A stretch of DNA of 64,000 nucleotides. Origin: Pseudarthrobacter sp. ATCC 49987 (GTDB lineage Bacteria > Actinomycetota > Actinomycetes > Actinomycetales > Micrococcaceae). A model generated the notes under the pieces. It was not told the origin of the DNA and did not search any database. It was given only the letters and a program-made list of their open reading frames with translations. Below are positions 37,228-45,568 of this stretch, piece after piece. The translations under genes were made by a program, and so were the position numbers. The first letter of the stretch is position 1, and the number at the start of each line of letters is the position of its first letter. The stretch lies in contig NZ_JAABNS010000001.1 of assembly GCF_009928425.1 (NCBI RefSeq), forward strand, positions 3,472,001-3,536,000, read 5' to 3'.

Positions 37228-39554
37228 ACCGCCGCGCGCACGATCGGGATGGACGCCGTCGGGAGTCCGCTCGGGAAGATCGTGGGCGCCGGTGCCGCGA
37301 CCGGGGCCAGCGGAACCCGCACCGTATCGCCGTCGACCGTGAGCAGCTCGCCGCGCACGTCGACCTCCAGCGGTGCGCCCTCGCGCACGGTCAGGCTGAT
37401 GGCACCCTGTTCCAGTTCGAGCTGCAGCAGCCGGCCCTGGATCTTCAGGTGGAAGGACAGCCCGTCCCATCCGGCGGGCAGCCGCGGGTCGAAGTACGGC
37501 ACCGCGCCCTGGTCGCGCAGGCCCGCGAAGCCGCTGACCAGCGAACTCCAGACCCCGCCGGTGGAGGCGATGTGGACGCCGTCGATCGTGTTGCCGTGGG
37601 TGTCGTCCAGGTCGATGAACAGCGCGTGGGTGAAGTGGTCCAGCGCGGCTTCGCCGTAGCCGACCTCGGCCGCCATGATGCCCTGCACGCAGGCGGACAG
37701 GGTGGAGTCGCCGGTGGTGATTGGATCGTAGAAGTCGAAGGCGCGGCGCTTTTCCTCGGCGGTGAAGTCCTGCCACTGCAGGAACATGGCCAGCACGCTG
37801 TCCGCCTGCTTGAGGACCTGGTGGCGGTAGATCACCAGCGGGTGGAAGTGCAGCAGCAGCGGGTACTTGGACCGGGGCGTGCTCCAGTCCCACGGCTCCA
37901 GGGTCATGAAGTCGTTGTCCTGCGAGTGGACCTGGAGGTCCTCGTCGTAGGGCAGCTGCATGCGGTTGGCGGCCTGCTCCCAGAGCTGGCGTTCGGCGTC
38001 GTCGATCTCCGGGTGGTCCAGTGCCGCCGCGGCGCGCAGGTTAAACCGGGCCATGACGTTGGTGTACAGGTTGTCATTGACGACGGCGGTGTACTCGTCC
38101 GGGCCGGTGACGCCGTGGATGTGGAAGAGCCCGTCCTTGCCGAAGAAGCCCAGTGAGACCCACATCCGGGCGGTCTCGATCAGCAGCTCGGAGCCGAGGG
38201 ATTCCTCGAATGCCTGGTCGCCGCTGGCCCAGATGTAGCGGTTGGTCGCGAAGGCGATCGCCGCGGCGATGTGGAACTGGGCGGTGCCGGCGGCGTAGTA
38301 GGCGCTGGCCTCGAGACCGTTGATGGTGCGCCACGGGAACAGTGCGCCGTCCACGCTGAGCTCCTTGGCGCGGATCTTGGCCTCGGGCAGCATCGCATGG
38401 CGGAACTCGAGGACCTGGCGGGCGTTGCCGGGGCTGGTGTACGTCAGGTAGGGCATCAGGTACACCTCCTGGTCCCAGAAGTAGTGCCCGTCGTAGCCCG
38501 AGCCGCTGACGCCCTTGGCCGGGATGCCGGCGACGTCGGCGCAGGCAGTCGCCTGCGCCAGCTGGAAGAGGTTCCAGCGGACGGCCTGCTGGAGTTCCGT
38601 TTGGCCGGCGAGGACGATGTCCCCCGTGGTCCAGTAGTTTCGGTAGTGCGCCGCACTTTCGGCGAAGATCTCCGCGAGCGGCCGGAGGCCCGCCTCCGCG
38701 TCATCGGCCAGGTCTTCGGAGGCCTGCCCGACGGCGTAGCTGACGCTCTTCTCCAGCACGAACGGCTCGTCGGCGCCAACGGCCAGGACGTAGCGGACAC
38801 TGCTGTCGTCCTCGTGCACCAGGGTGTCGAAGGGCTGCACCCCGGCGTTCGTCCAGTGATCGACGGCCAGGCCGATGCGCTGCTTGGATTCGGCGGTTTC
38901 CCAGGACAGGCGCAGGGAGCCGTCGCCGCCGTCGAGCCGCATCGGCAGCAGGACACGGCCGGCGTGCCGGCCGGCACGGCGCGGGTCATGGGCCGAGTGG
39001 TCGTCGACGGGCTGGTCCTGGCGGTTGATGACCGAGGAGGTCACGTCGGCGGAGATGTCCCGGTCCGCGGCGAGTTCCAGCGAGATGCCAAGCGCACCGC
39101 GGGACTGGTAGCCGACGGCCCGGCGTTCGGTGGTGGTCACGGTGGCGCCCGAGCGGCACTGCCAGGTGATCCGGCATTCGTAGACGCCGGTGGCGAAGTC
39201 GACGCTGCGCCGGTAGTCGAGCACGGTGGATTCGTCCAGGCTCAACGTTTCCCCGTCGATGACCACGGCGAAGTTGTTGGCGTCCGGGATGTAGAGGATC
39301 CGCTGGCCGGTGCGGGCGAAGCCGTAGGCGTTTTCCGCGTGCTTGATGTCCCAGGTCTCGTGGAAGCCGTTGATGAAGCTGCCCGGCAGTTCGGCGTCGG
39401 CGGTGGCCCAGTGGGCGCCCCGGATGCCGAGGTGGCCGTTGCCCAGGCTGAAGAGGGTTTCCAGGGTGCCGGCGTTGCCCGGCAGGTGGACGGTCTCGAC
39501 CAGCTGCCAGGGGTCGTTGGGGAACCGTGCGCGGTCCGAGGTGATGAGAGCCAT
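37224..39554 (-). CDS. Glycoside hydrolase family 65 phosphorylase (maltose/trehalose type)
   Basis: A 776-residue GH65 enzyme that uses phosphate to split an alpha-glucoside and yields beta-glucose-1-phosphate. The catalytic acid is Glu487 in TGPDEYTAVVND. The order is an N-terminal beta-sandwich, an (alpha/alpha)6 barrel with WDQEVYLMPYL and HIASTGGVWSSL, and a C-terminal sheet. The next gene downstream of its promoter side encodes beta-phosphoglucomutase, as in maltose and trehalose phosphorylase operons. Substrate (maltose, trehalose, kojibiose or nigerose) is not settled by the motifs. Confidence 0.92.
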   Translation of the reverse strand: MALITSDRARFPNDPWQLVETVHLPGNAGTLETLFSLGNGHLGIRGAHWATADAELPGSFINGFHETWDIKHAENAYGFARTGQRILYIPDANNFAVVIDGETLSLDESTVLDYRRSVDFATGVYECRITWQCRSGATVTTTERRAVGYQSRGALGISLELAADRDISADVTSSVINRQDQPVDDHSAHDPRRAGRHAGRVLLPMRLDGGDGSLRLSWETAESKQRIGLAVDHWTNAGVQPFDTLVHEDDSSVRYVLAVGADEPFVLEKSVSYAVGQASEDLADDAEAGLRPLAEIFAESAAHYRNYWTTGDIVLAGQTELQQAVRWNLFQLAQATACADVAGIPAKGVSGSGYDGHYFWDQEVYLMPYLTYTSPGNARQVLEFRHAMLPEAKIRAKELSVDGALFPWRTINGLEASAYYAAGTAQFHIAAAIAFATNRYIWASGDQAFEESLGSELLIETARMWVSLGFFGKDGLFHIHGVTGPDEYTAVVNDNLYTNVMARFNLRAAAALDHPEIDDAERQLWEQAANRMQLPYDEDLQVHSQDNDFMTLEPWDWSTPRSKYPLLLHFHPLVIYRHQVLKQADSVLAMFLQWQDFTAEEKRRAFDFYDPITTGDSTLSACVQGIMAAEVGYGEAALDHFTHALFIDLDDTHGNTIDGVHIASTGGVWSSLVSGFAGLRDQGAVPYFDPRLPAGWDGLSFHLKIQGRLLQLELEQGAISLTVREGAPLEVDVRGELLTVDGDTVRVPLAPVAAPAPTIFPSGLPTASIPIVRAAV

Positions 39555-39619
39555 GGTTTTCCTTCAGGCGGGTACAGAGTCAGGTGGGTCGTTCGGGGCC
39601 TTGCGGCGGGGATGCGGGG

Positions 39620-40357
39620 CTAGAGGAGTTCTTCGAGGTCGTTGACCACAAGCGTGGCTCCGGCGGCGAGAAGCACCTGCCGGCCGGCGCCGCGGTCCAC
39701 ACCGATCACCGAGTGGAAGTTCCCCGCGCTGCCGGCCTGGACGCCGGACACGGCATCCTCGACGACGACGCACTCCTCGCTGGGCAGTCCCAGCAGCCGT
39801 GCGGCGTACTCATAGGTCGCAGGGCTGGGCTTGCCGGGCAGGCCCTCGGCCACGGCGACAACCCCGTCGACCACCACCGGGAAGTAGTCGGACAGACCGG
39901 CGGCCTTGAGCACCGCCGGGGCGTTCCGGGACGAGGAGACGACGGCGACCTTGAGCCCGCGGGCCAGCGCGGCGTCGATGAACCGCACGGAGCCCTCGTA
40001 GGGCTTGACGCCGCCGGCCTCGACGATGTCGTTGAAGACCTTGTTCTTGCGGTTGCCCAGGCCGTGGACGGTGTTGTGCGCCGGGTCGTCATCCAGCGGG
40101 CCCTCGGGCAGGACGATGCCGCGGGAGGCCAGGAAGTCCCGGACGCCGTCGAAGCGCGGCTTGCCGTCGATGTGGTCGAAGTAGTCGCTTTCGCGGTAGC
40201 CGGGAGCCTCGGGCACGGTCTTGAGGAACCCGTCGAAGAGTTCCTGCCAGGCGCGCTCGTGCACGATCGCGGTGGGGGTCAGGACGCCGTCGAGGTCAAA
40301 GAGGATGGCGGAAGCCCCGGTCCAGCTCGAAGGGGTGCTGGTGGCAAGATCAGTCAT
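39620..40357 (-). CDS. pgmB: Beta-phosphoglucomutase-family HAD hydrolase
   Basis: HAD enzyme of 245 residues. The nucleophile and acid pair is Asp21/Asp23 in LFDLDGVLTPTA; HAD motif II is VVSSSRNA, and motif IV is VVEDAVSGVQAG. It should convert beta-glucose-1-phosphate, made by the GH65 phosphorylase, to glucose-6-phosphate. The usual beta-PGM start DGVITDTA reads DGVLTPTA here. It precedes the GH65 gene with 65 bases between, so they form an operon. Confidence 0.88.
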   Translation of the reverse strand: MTDLATSTPSSWTGASAILFDLDGVLTPTAIVHERAWQELFDGFLKTVPEAPGYRESDYFDHIDGKPRFDGVRDFLASRGIVLPEGPLDDDPAHNTVHGLGNRKNKVFNDIVEAGGVKPYEGSVRFIDAALARGLKVAVVSSSRNAPAVLKAAGLSDYFPVVVDGVVAVAEGLPGKPSPATYEYAARLLGLPSEECVVVEDAVSGVQAGSAGNFHSVIGVDRGAGRQVLLAAGATLVVNDLEELL

Positions 40358-40771
40358 GAATCGGTTGTCCTTTCAGACGGCGATAGCTGGGCGCGGGCGG
40401 CACGACGGCGGGCCATGAGTTGTGCGCATGCGGGCCGGGACGCTCCGGAGCCTCCCGCAGGCGGACCGCGGGCGTTGGCACCGGGCGGGCGCGCCTGTCC
40501 AGCGCGCCCGTTCAGCGCGGCGGAAGGCCGGCGGTCACCGGTCTGCTGTGGAGATGGTGCGGATGGAGGGTGCGGCGGCGTCCTGGATGGCGACGGGTGG
40601 CCTCTTGGCCTGCGGCACGGGGCTCAGCCTTTCTTCCCCCTGAAGTAGCGGCCGTGAAGATGGCCAACGTTAAGTATAAAGGCTTGCAAAATTAGCGCGC
40701 AAGTGGATAGACAGGGTAGGGAGCTTGGACCCTGTCGCGCCGGCGCGTCCTGGTCTCGCCCGGGAGCCGGG
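40358..40771. other. 413-base gap: long leader of the pgmB operon
   Basis: No convincing gene. The minus-strand promoter-like site at 40673-40702 would give a leader of about 300 bases before pgmB. AAAGGA lies about 11 bases before the pgmB ATG. No riboswitch or terminator was recognised in the leader. Confidence 0.5.
40673..40702 (-). promoter_or_regulatory. Putative promoter for pgmB-GH65
   Basis: On the minus strand TTGCGC (40697-40702) and TATACT (40673-40678) are separated by 18 bases in a short AT-rich island within GC-rich sequence. It faces pgmB. Confidence 0.5.
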
Positions 40772-41398
40772 TCAGCTGTCCGGGGGCAAGACGTAGTGCC
40801 GGAGGAACGCGCCGACGTCCGCCAGTTCCGCCGCCGCGATGGAGTGGCCCATTCCGGGGTAGGTCCGCGCTGTGAGCTGGGTGTGCTCGTGGAGCCATTC
40901 CTCGGTGTGCTCCGTGGCGGCGTCGTTGATCACCATGTCGTCCCGGTCCCGGCCCCAGAAAAAGGGCGGCCGCGACTGAAACGATTCGCTCATCGCCAGG
41001 AGTTCGTTTTCCAGGACAAACCCGGACAGTCCGACGACGGCCCGGAACTGTGCCGGCCGCAGCCGCAGCAGGGTGGTGGCCATGGCCATGCCCTGCGAAT
41101 AGCCGAGCAGGCTCACGCTGCTGTGCTTGGCCTTGACGGATTCGATCCAGCTGAAGACGGCATTGGTCGAGGCGATGACGTCGGCGAAGTCATGGGTCAG
41201 GAAGTAGTCCAGCAGGAACCAGCCGTGCCCGTCCCCGATTTCCTTGGGGCCGCGCAGTGCGGCGCAGCTGAAGCCGGACGGCATGCTGTCAAAGTGCTTC
41301 GCCATCTGCGATTCGTCCCGGCCATAGCCATGCAACATGACCAGCAGCGGCGTTCCGGCGCGTTCGTGTTCCGGCTTGGACCAGACGACTGTCTCCAT
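40772..41398 (-). CDS. Phospholipase/carboxylesterase-type alpha/beta hydrolase
   Basis: A 208-residue serine hydrolase. The nucleophile elbow is LGYSQGMAM (Ser near 99); oxyanion-loop HGYGRDESQM, Asp in GRDRDDMVI and His in YPGMGHSI complete the triad. It matches the YpfH/Abhydrolase_2 group, which cleaves small carboxyl esters. It begins nine bases after the FabF-type gene and is probably cotranscribed with it. Confidence 0.88.
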   Translation of the reverse strand: METVVWSKPEHERAGTPLLVMLHGYGRDESQMAKHFDSMPSGFSCAALRGPKEIGDGHGWFLLDYFLTHDFADVIASTNAVFSWIESVKAKHSSVSLLGYSQGMAMATTLLRLRPAQFRAVVGLSGFVLENELLAMSESFQSRPPFFWGRDRDDMVINDAATEHTEEWLHEHTQLTARTYPGMGHSIAAAELADVGAFLRHYVLPPDS

Positions 41399-41407
41399 CG
41401 GAACAGC

Positions 41408-42628
41408 CTAGCTTTCAGTGATCACCAGCGCCGTGCTGTGCCCGCCGAATCCGAACGCGTTGGCGATGCCCGCCCTGGCCGCCTGGCCCGCCACGGATGT
41501 CCGGAGGAGGTTGAGGTCGATCCCGGCATCCGGCTCGTCGAGGTTGCCGGAGCCCGGGAAGGATCCGGTTTTCAGTGCCTGGATCATCACGATGGCTCCG
41601 AGCGCGCCGGCACCGCCCAGGAGGTGCCCGGTGAGTGATTTGGTGGAAGTGACGGGAACCTGGTTTCCGAGCACAGCTTTGATCGCTTCGGCTTCCAGGC
41701 GGTCGCCGACCGGCGTGGAGGTCGCGTGGGCGTGGACCAGGCCGATGTCGGCGGCTCCAAGGCCGGCGGCTGCGATTGCCTTTTCCATGACGCGTCGCTG
41801 CATGGCCGGGTCAGCGGCGACGATGTCGACGGCGTCGGACGTCACCGCGGTTCCGGCCACGACGCCCAGGATTTCCGCTCCGCGGGCGCGGGCGTGGTCT
41901 TCGCGCTCCAGGACCAGGATCGCGGCGCCCTCGGCCAGCACGAACCCGTCCCGGTCCCGGTCGAAGGGCCGCGAGGCGGACTGCGGGTCCTCATTGCGGG
42001 TGGACAGGGCGCGGATTTGCGCAAAGCCGCTGATGATGAGGCCGTTGATGCAGGAATCCACACCGCCGGCGATCACCACGTCCGCCGCCCCCGCCCGGAT
42101 CATGTCGGCTGCCTGGGCGATGGCTTCGGCCCCGGAGGCGCAGGCGCTCACCGGAGTGCGGGCGCCGCCCTTGGCGCCGACGTCGATGGACACCCAGGCC
42201 GCGGGGGCGTTGGTCATGATCCGGGTGAGGGTGTGCGGGGACACCCTGCGCGGGCCGCTGGCATCCAGCGTCCGGGTCTGCTCCAAGGTGGTGTCCAGGC
42301 CGCCGTAGCCGGAGCCGATCACCACCGCCAGGCGTTCCGGGTCGGCGTCGGGCCGGCCGGCCTGGGCCCACGCTTCCCGGGCGGCAACCAGTGCCAGGTG
42401 CCCGCACCGGTCCATCCTCTTGTATTCGGGGGTGGTAAGCAGCGAGGCGACGTCAACGTCCACCCGGCCGGCCATCCGGACAGGCAGCCCCTGTGCCCAG
42501 TCCTCGTCGAGAGCCGCGATTCCGGAGCGTCCGGCCAGCAGCGCGGCCCGGGTATCGGCCGCGGTCCCGCCGACAGGGGTCACGGCGCCCAGTCCGGTGA
42601 CGACGACTCTGGGGGAATTTTCAGGCAT
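41408..42628 (-). CDS. fabF: 3-oxoacyl-ACP synthase II (FabF/KAS II type)
   Basis: Condensing enzyme of 406 residues that joins malonyl-ACP to a growing acyl chain. The triad is Cys163 (VSACASG), His in HAHATSTPVGD and His in SLTGHLLGGAGA. The NPAAW-type loop reads MTNAPAAWVSIDVGAKG. It is not in a fab gene cluster; neither an acyl carrier protein nor fabD is nearby. It could be a second KAS II or act on a specialised fatty acid or polyketide. The esterase gene follows. Confidence 0.88.
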   Translation of the reverse strand: MPENSPRVVVTGLGAVTPVGGTAADTRAALLAGRSGIAALDEDWAQGLPVRMAGRVDVDVASLLTTPEYKRMDRCGHLALVAAREAWAQAGRPDADPERLAVVIGSGYGGLDTTLEQTRTLDASGPRRVSPHTLTRIMTNAPAAWVSIDVGAKGGARTPVSACASGAEAIAQAADMIRAGAADVVIAGGVDSCINGLIISGFAQIRALSTRNEDPQSASRPFDRDRDGFVLAEGAAILVLEREDHARARGAEILGVVAGTAVTSDAVDIVAADPAMQRRVMEKAIAAAGLGAADIGLVHAHATSTPVGDRLEAEAIKAVLGNQVPVTSTKSLTGHLLGGAGALGAIVMIQALKTGSFPGSGNLDEPDAGIDLNLLRTSVAGQAARAGIANAFGFGGHSTALVITES

Positions 42629-42980
42629 GGGTACCGGATTTCTGTGAGGCGCGTTGGGGGACCCGCGGGGAGTGCGGTGCGGGGGCGGGTGCGGCGGGAC
42701 GGGAGTGGCGGCCGCTGTGCACCCTTAAAGAGTACGTGCGATCCCCGCGCGGGGCGGCCCCGCAATTTCCCCTGCGGAGATCCGCGGCGGAAAATGACAG
42801 CCGCACGCCGGATCCGCGCGGCGGCCGTCCGAAGCCGCCGCGGAAAACACTTTGACGTGCGAAAACTGACCGGAGTGGCGCCGCTCAGATCGTTGAAACT
42901 ACCCGCATCGGGCTGTAGCGTGACGCTGGACAGCATGCTTAGCAATACCTATCCGTCCCACCGGACACAAGGAGCAAGTC
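42629..42980. other. 352-base divergent intergenic region
   Basis: Between fabF (minus) and the small membrane protein (plus). The fabF side is very GC-rich. The plus-strand gene has AAGGAG about seven bases before its ATG. TTGACG at 42852-42857 is -35-like, but no good -10 is spaced from it. Confidence 0.4.
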
Positions 42981-43244
42981 ATGAGAATCGGTTCCTCCAT
43001 CTTCCTCATCGCTCTCGGCGCCATCTTGGCCTGGGCCATCACCCCCGGACTGATCCCCAACGTGGACCAGACCATGATCGGCTACATCCTGATGGTGGTA
43101 GGCGTCATCGGACTGGTCGCCTCCCTGATCCTGGCATCCCCCGGCCGCAGCCGTACCCGCCGGGTCAGCGAAACCCGCTCCGTCGTGGACCCCAACACCG
43201 GCGAGACCATCACCCGGAACGAAAGCCGCGACGCCGGCATCTAG
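42981..43244 (+). CDS. Small two-helix membrane protein (DUF6458-like)
   Basis: An 87-residue protein with two transmembrane helices (about 5-22 and 33-52) and a basic, Ser/Thr/Arg-rich C-terminal tail (SRTRRVSETRSVVDPNTGE). It matches a small family common in actinobacteria that I know as DUF6458; function unknown. A strong ribosome site (AAGGAG) precedes it and a terminator follows, so it is a stand-alone transcription unit. Confidence 0.82.
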   Translation: MRIGSSIFLIALGAILAWAITPGLIPNVDQTMIGYILMVVGVIGLVASLILASPGRSRTRRVSETRSVVDPNTGETITRNESRDAGI

Positions 43245-43282
43245 TCCCAGTGCGCCGCAGTGCACCGAACGAACCACCCGGG

Positions 43283-43328
43283 CGCCGGGCCGGACCTTCA
43301 CGAGGTCTGGCCCGGCGTGTGCCTTTTA
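43283..43328 (+). terminator. Rho-independent terminator of the small membrane protein gene
   Basis: 15-base arms (43283-43297 and 43303-43317, one G-U pair) with a five-base loop, followed by CCTTTT at 43322-43327. Confidence 0.85.
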
Positions 43329-43344
43329 ACGTCCCCGCCCGTCC

Positions 43345-43632
43345 GGACATGCCCCACCCCCGAGGCCACGGATGGACATAGTGCCTATATGCCCACTCCC
43401 GGGCGCGAAGACTGGGCATGTCCCGCGGGGAGTCCGCGAATCCTCCAGTACCCCATGCCAAGCACCGGGATCCGGGGATGGACCTGGGGCAAACATGCCC
43501 ACTCCGTGCCGCAAAGACTGGACATGTCCCCCGGCTCACCAACCCTCAGCCCGGGCATGCCCCACGGCCAAGACCGCGGATGCACATAGTGCCCATATGC
43601 CCACTCCTGAGCGCGAAAACTGGGCATGTCCC
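43345..43632. repeat. Three ~80-nt palindromic repeat units in tandem
   Basis: Units lie at about 43345-43424, 43451-43530 and 43553-43632, with right arms at 43413, 43519 and 43621 (period 106 and 102). Each begins with a catgcc(cc) arm, contains a second catatgccca/acatgccca element and ends with TGGgCATGTCC (TGGACATGTCC in unit two). Units one and three share ACATAGTGCC and GCGCGAA. The end arm can pair with either the outer or the inner arm, giving two alternative hairpins. No coding frame with sensible composition. Confidence 0.8.
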
Positions 43633-43673
43633 CCGGGACCCCCGTGAGCTTTCTGCGTTCTTGTTGTTTTTCA

Positions 43674-43701
43674 TTGACAAAGCCACAGATTCAAAGATAA
43701 A
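43674..43701 (+). promoter_or_regulatory. fru operon promoter with inverted repeat
   Basis: TTGACA (43674-43679) and GATAAA (43696-43701) are 16 bases apart in an AT-rich stretch upstream of fruR. ATTGAC (43673-43678) and GTCAAT (43702-43707) form an inverted repeat that spans the promoter, and CAAAG is repeated within it. These are candidate DeoR-type operator elements. Confidence 0.6.
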
Positions 43702-43779
43702 GTCAATCAACTCCACTCCCTGTGTTGGCTATCACTGAAGTGGCAGGAAGGCCCGCAGTACTGACGCAAGGGAGAGCCA

Positions 43780-44583
43780 GTGTTCGCCGAGGAACGCCAA
43801 CAGCTGATCGTGGGGCTCATTACCGTCAGCGGCCGCGCCAGCGTCACGGACCTTGCCGAGCGTTTCAGCATCACCACCGAGACCGTCCGCCGCGACCTTG
43901 CCGCCCTCGAAGCCGCCGGCAGTGTGCGCCGGGTCCACGGCGGCGCGGTGTCCCCGGACCGTTTCAGCACCAACGAGGAAAGCATCCTGGTCCGGACCGA
44001 CCAGCGGCAGCCGGAAAAGACGCGGATCGCCGAGGCCGCCCTGGCGCTCATCCCGCAGGACCGCACCGGCAGCATCCTGATCGACGCCGGCTCCACCACC
44101 GAGGCCCTCGCGGATCTCCTGGCCGCCCGGACGGCAGCAACCGCCGCCCTTTCCGGGCCCGGCGCGGAACTCGTGGTCATCACCCACTCGCTGCCCATCG
44201 CGGCAAAGCTGTCCGGTGAACCCGGCATCGCCCTGCACTTGCTGGGCGGAAAGGTCCGCGGAATCACGCAGGCCGCCGTCGGCCAGTCCACCGTGGAAGC
44301 TGCCCGCAGGATCCGCCCGGACATCGCCTTCATCGGCACCAACGGCATCCACGCAGCCTTCGGGCTGAGCACTCCCGATCCTGAAGAAGCCGCTGTCAAG
44401 GCTGCCTTCGTCCAATCAGCACGCCGCATAGTGGTGCTGGCTGATGCCTCCAAGCTGGACGCCGAGACCCTGGTCCAGTTCGCCTCGTTGAAAGATCTGG
44501 ACACCTTGATCACTGACACGAAACCCAGCCAGGACCTGGCCGACGCGCTCGCGGACGCCGGCGTGGAGGTGGTGGTCGCATGA
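43780..44583 (+). CDS. fruR: DeoR/GlpR-family regulator of the fructose operon
   Basis: A 267-residue DeoR repressor. The N-terminal winged helix is ERQQLIVGLITVSGRASVTDLAERFSITTETVRRDLAALE (about 5-44); the C-terminal sugar-phosphate-sensing domain includes IDAGSTTEAL and FIGTNGI. The ligand is probably fructose-1-phosphate by context. GTG start five bases after GGGAGAG. Its stop overlaps the fruK start (ATGA), so fruR is the first gene of the operon it should repress. Confidence 0.9.
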   Translation: MFAEERQQLIVGLITVSGRASVTDLAERFSITTETVRRDLAALEAAGSVRRVHGGAVSPDRFSTNEESILVRTDQRQPEKTRIAEAALALIPQDRTGSILIDAGSTTEALADLLAARTAATAALSGPGAELVVITHSLPIAAKLSGEPGIALHLLGGKVRGITQAAVGQSTVEAARRIRPDIAFIGTNGIHAAFGLSTPDPEEAAVKAAFVQSARRIVVLADASKLDAETLVQFASLKDLDTLITDTKPSQDLADALADAGVEVVVA

Positions 44584-45566
44584 TTGTCACCCTGACCGCC
44601 AACCCGAGCCTGGACCGCACCGTGGCGCTGCCGGGGCCCCTGCTCCGCGGCGAAGTCCAGCGGGCCGTCTCCGTCCGGCAGGAATCCGGCGGCAAGGGAG
44701 TCAACGTCTCCCGCGCCCTCGTCGCTTCCGGCCTGAAGACGGTCGCAGTGCTCCCCGGAGCCGAGGCGGACCCCGTGCTCGCCGGCCTCCGGGAGGTCGA
44801 CGTCCCGTTCGCCGCCCTCCCGATCGGCGAGCCGCTGCGCAGCAACGTGGCGCTCACCGAACCCGGCGGCGTCACCACCAAAATCAACGAGCCCGGCCCG
44901 GTGCTGAGCGCGGACCAGCAGGAAGCCCTGATCGGGCTCCTCCTGGACCGCGCCCGCGGAGCCAGCTGGGTGGTCCTGGCCGGATCGCTCCCACCCGGGG
45001 TCCCGGCCGACTTCTACGCCACCGTCACCCGGCGGCTGCGCTCCATGGATCACGGCAACGAGGCCCCCCTCATCGCCGTCGATTCCTCCGGCGAACCGCT
45101 CGCCGCCGCCATCTCCGGCGACGCGCTGGGGAAACCGGACCTCATTAAACCCAACGCCGAGGAACTGGTGGAACTGGCTGCCGCAGCCGGGTTCGCCACG
45201 CACAAGTCCGCCGAGGAACTCGAAGCGGATCCGGAGGCTGCCGCGGTGGCAGCATCCGCCGTCGTGCGATCCGGGGTGGGTGCCGTGCTGGCAACGCTCG
45301 GTTCCAAGGGTGCGGTGCTTGTGACGGCCGACGGCGCGTGGCTGGCCACGCATCCGCCGGTCACTGCGGTGAGCACGGTAGGGGCCGGCGATTCCTCGCT
45401 GGCCGGCTACCTGCTCGCTTCCAGCCAGGGCGCCGCCCCGGCCGATTGCCTCCGTCAGGCTGTGGCCCATGGTGCCGCCGCCGCTTCGCTGCCGGGCTCC
45501 ACAGTCCCGGCAGTCCACCAAACCACCCCCGATGCCGTAACCATCACGGCCCTCCGGAAGGATTGA
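44580..45566 (+). CDS. fruK: 1-phosphofructokinase
   Basis: PfkB-family kinase of 328 residues that phosphorylates fructose-1-phosphate to fructose-1,6-bisphosphate. PfkB signatures are GGKGVNVSRAL (near 38) and TVGAGDSSLAGYL with catalytic Asp271. The N-terminus ITLTANPSLD-type motif (VTLTANPSLDRTV) is typical of the FruK/LacC branch. It lies between fruR and fruA. Confidence 0.94.
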   Translation: MIVTLTANPSLDRTVALPGPLLRGEVQRAVSVRQESGGKGVNVSRALVASGLKTVAVLPGAEADPVLAGLREVDVPFAALPIGEPLRSNVALTEPGGVTTKINEPGPVLSADQQEALIGLLLDRARGASWVVLAGSLPPGVPADFYATVTRRLRSMDHGNEAPLIAVDSSGEPLAAAISGDALGKPDLIKPNAEELVELAAAAGFATHKSAEELEADPEAAAVAASAVVRSGVGAVLATLGSKGAVLVTADGAWLATHPPVTAVSTVGAGDSSLAGYLLASSQGAAPADCLRQAVAHGAAAASLPGSTVPAVHQTTPDAVTITALRKD

Positions 45567-45568
45567 CA

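Noticed and set aside
43345..43632. CRISPR array
   Set aside because: Only three long imperfect units with no constant 20-40 base direct repeat, no unique spacers of even length and no cas genes.
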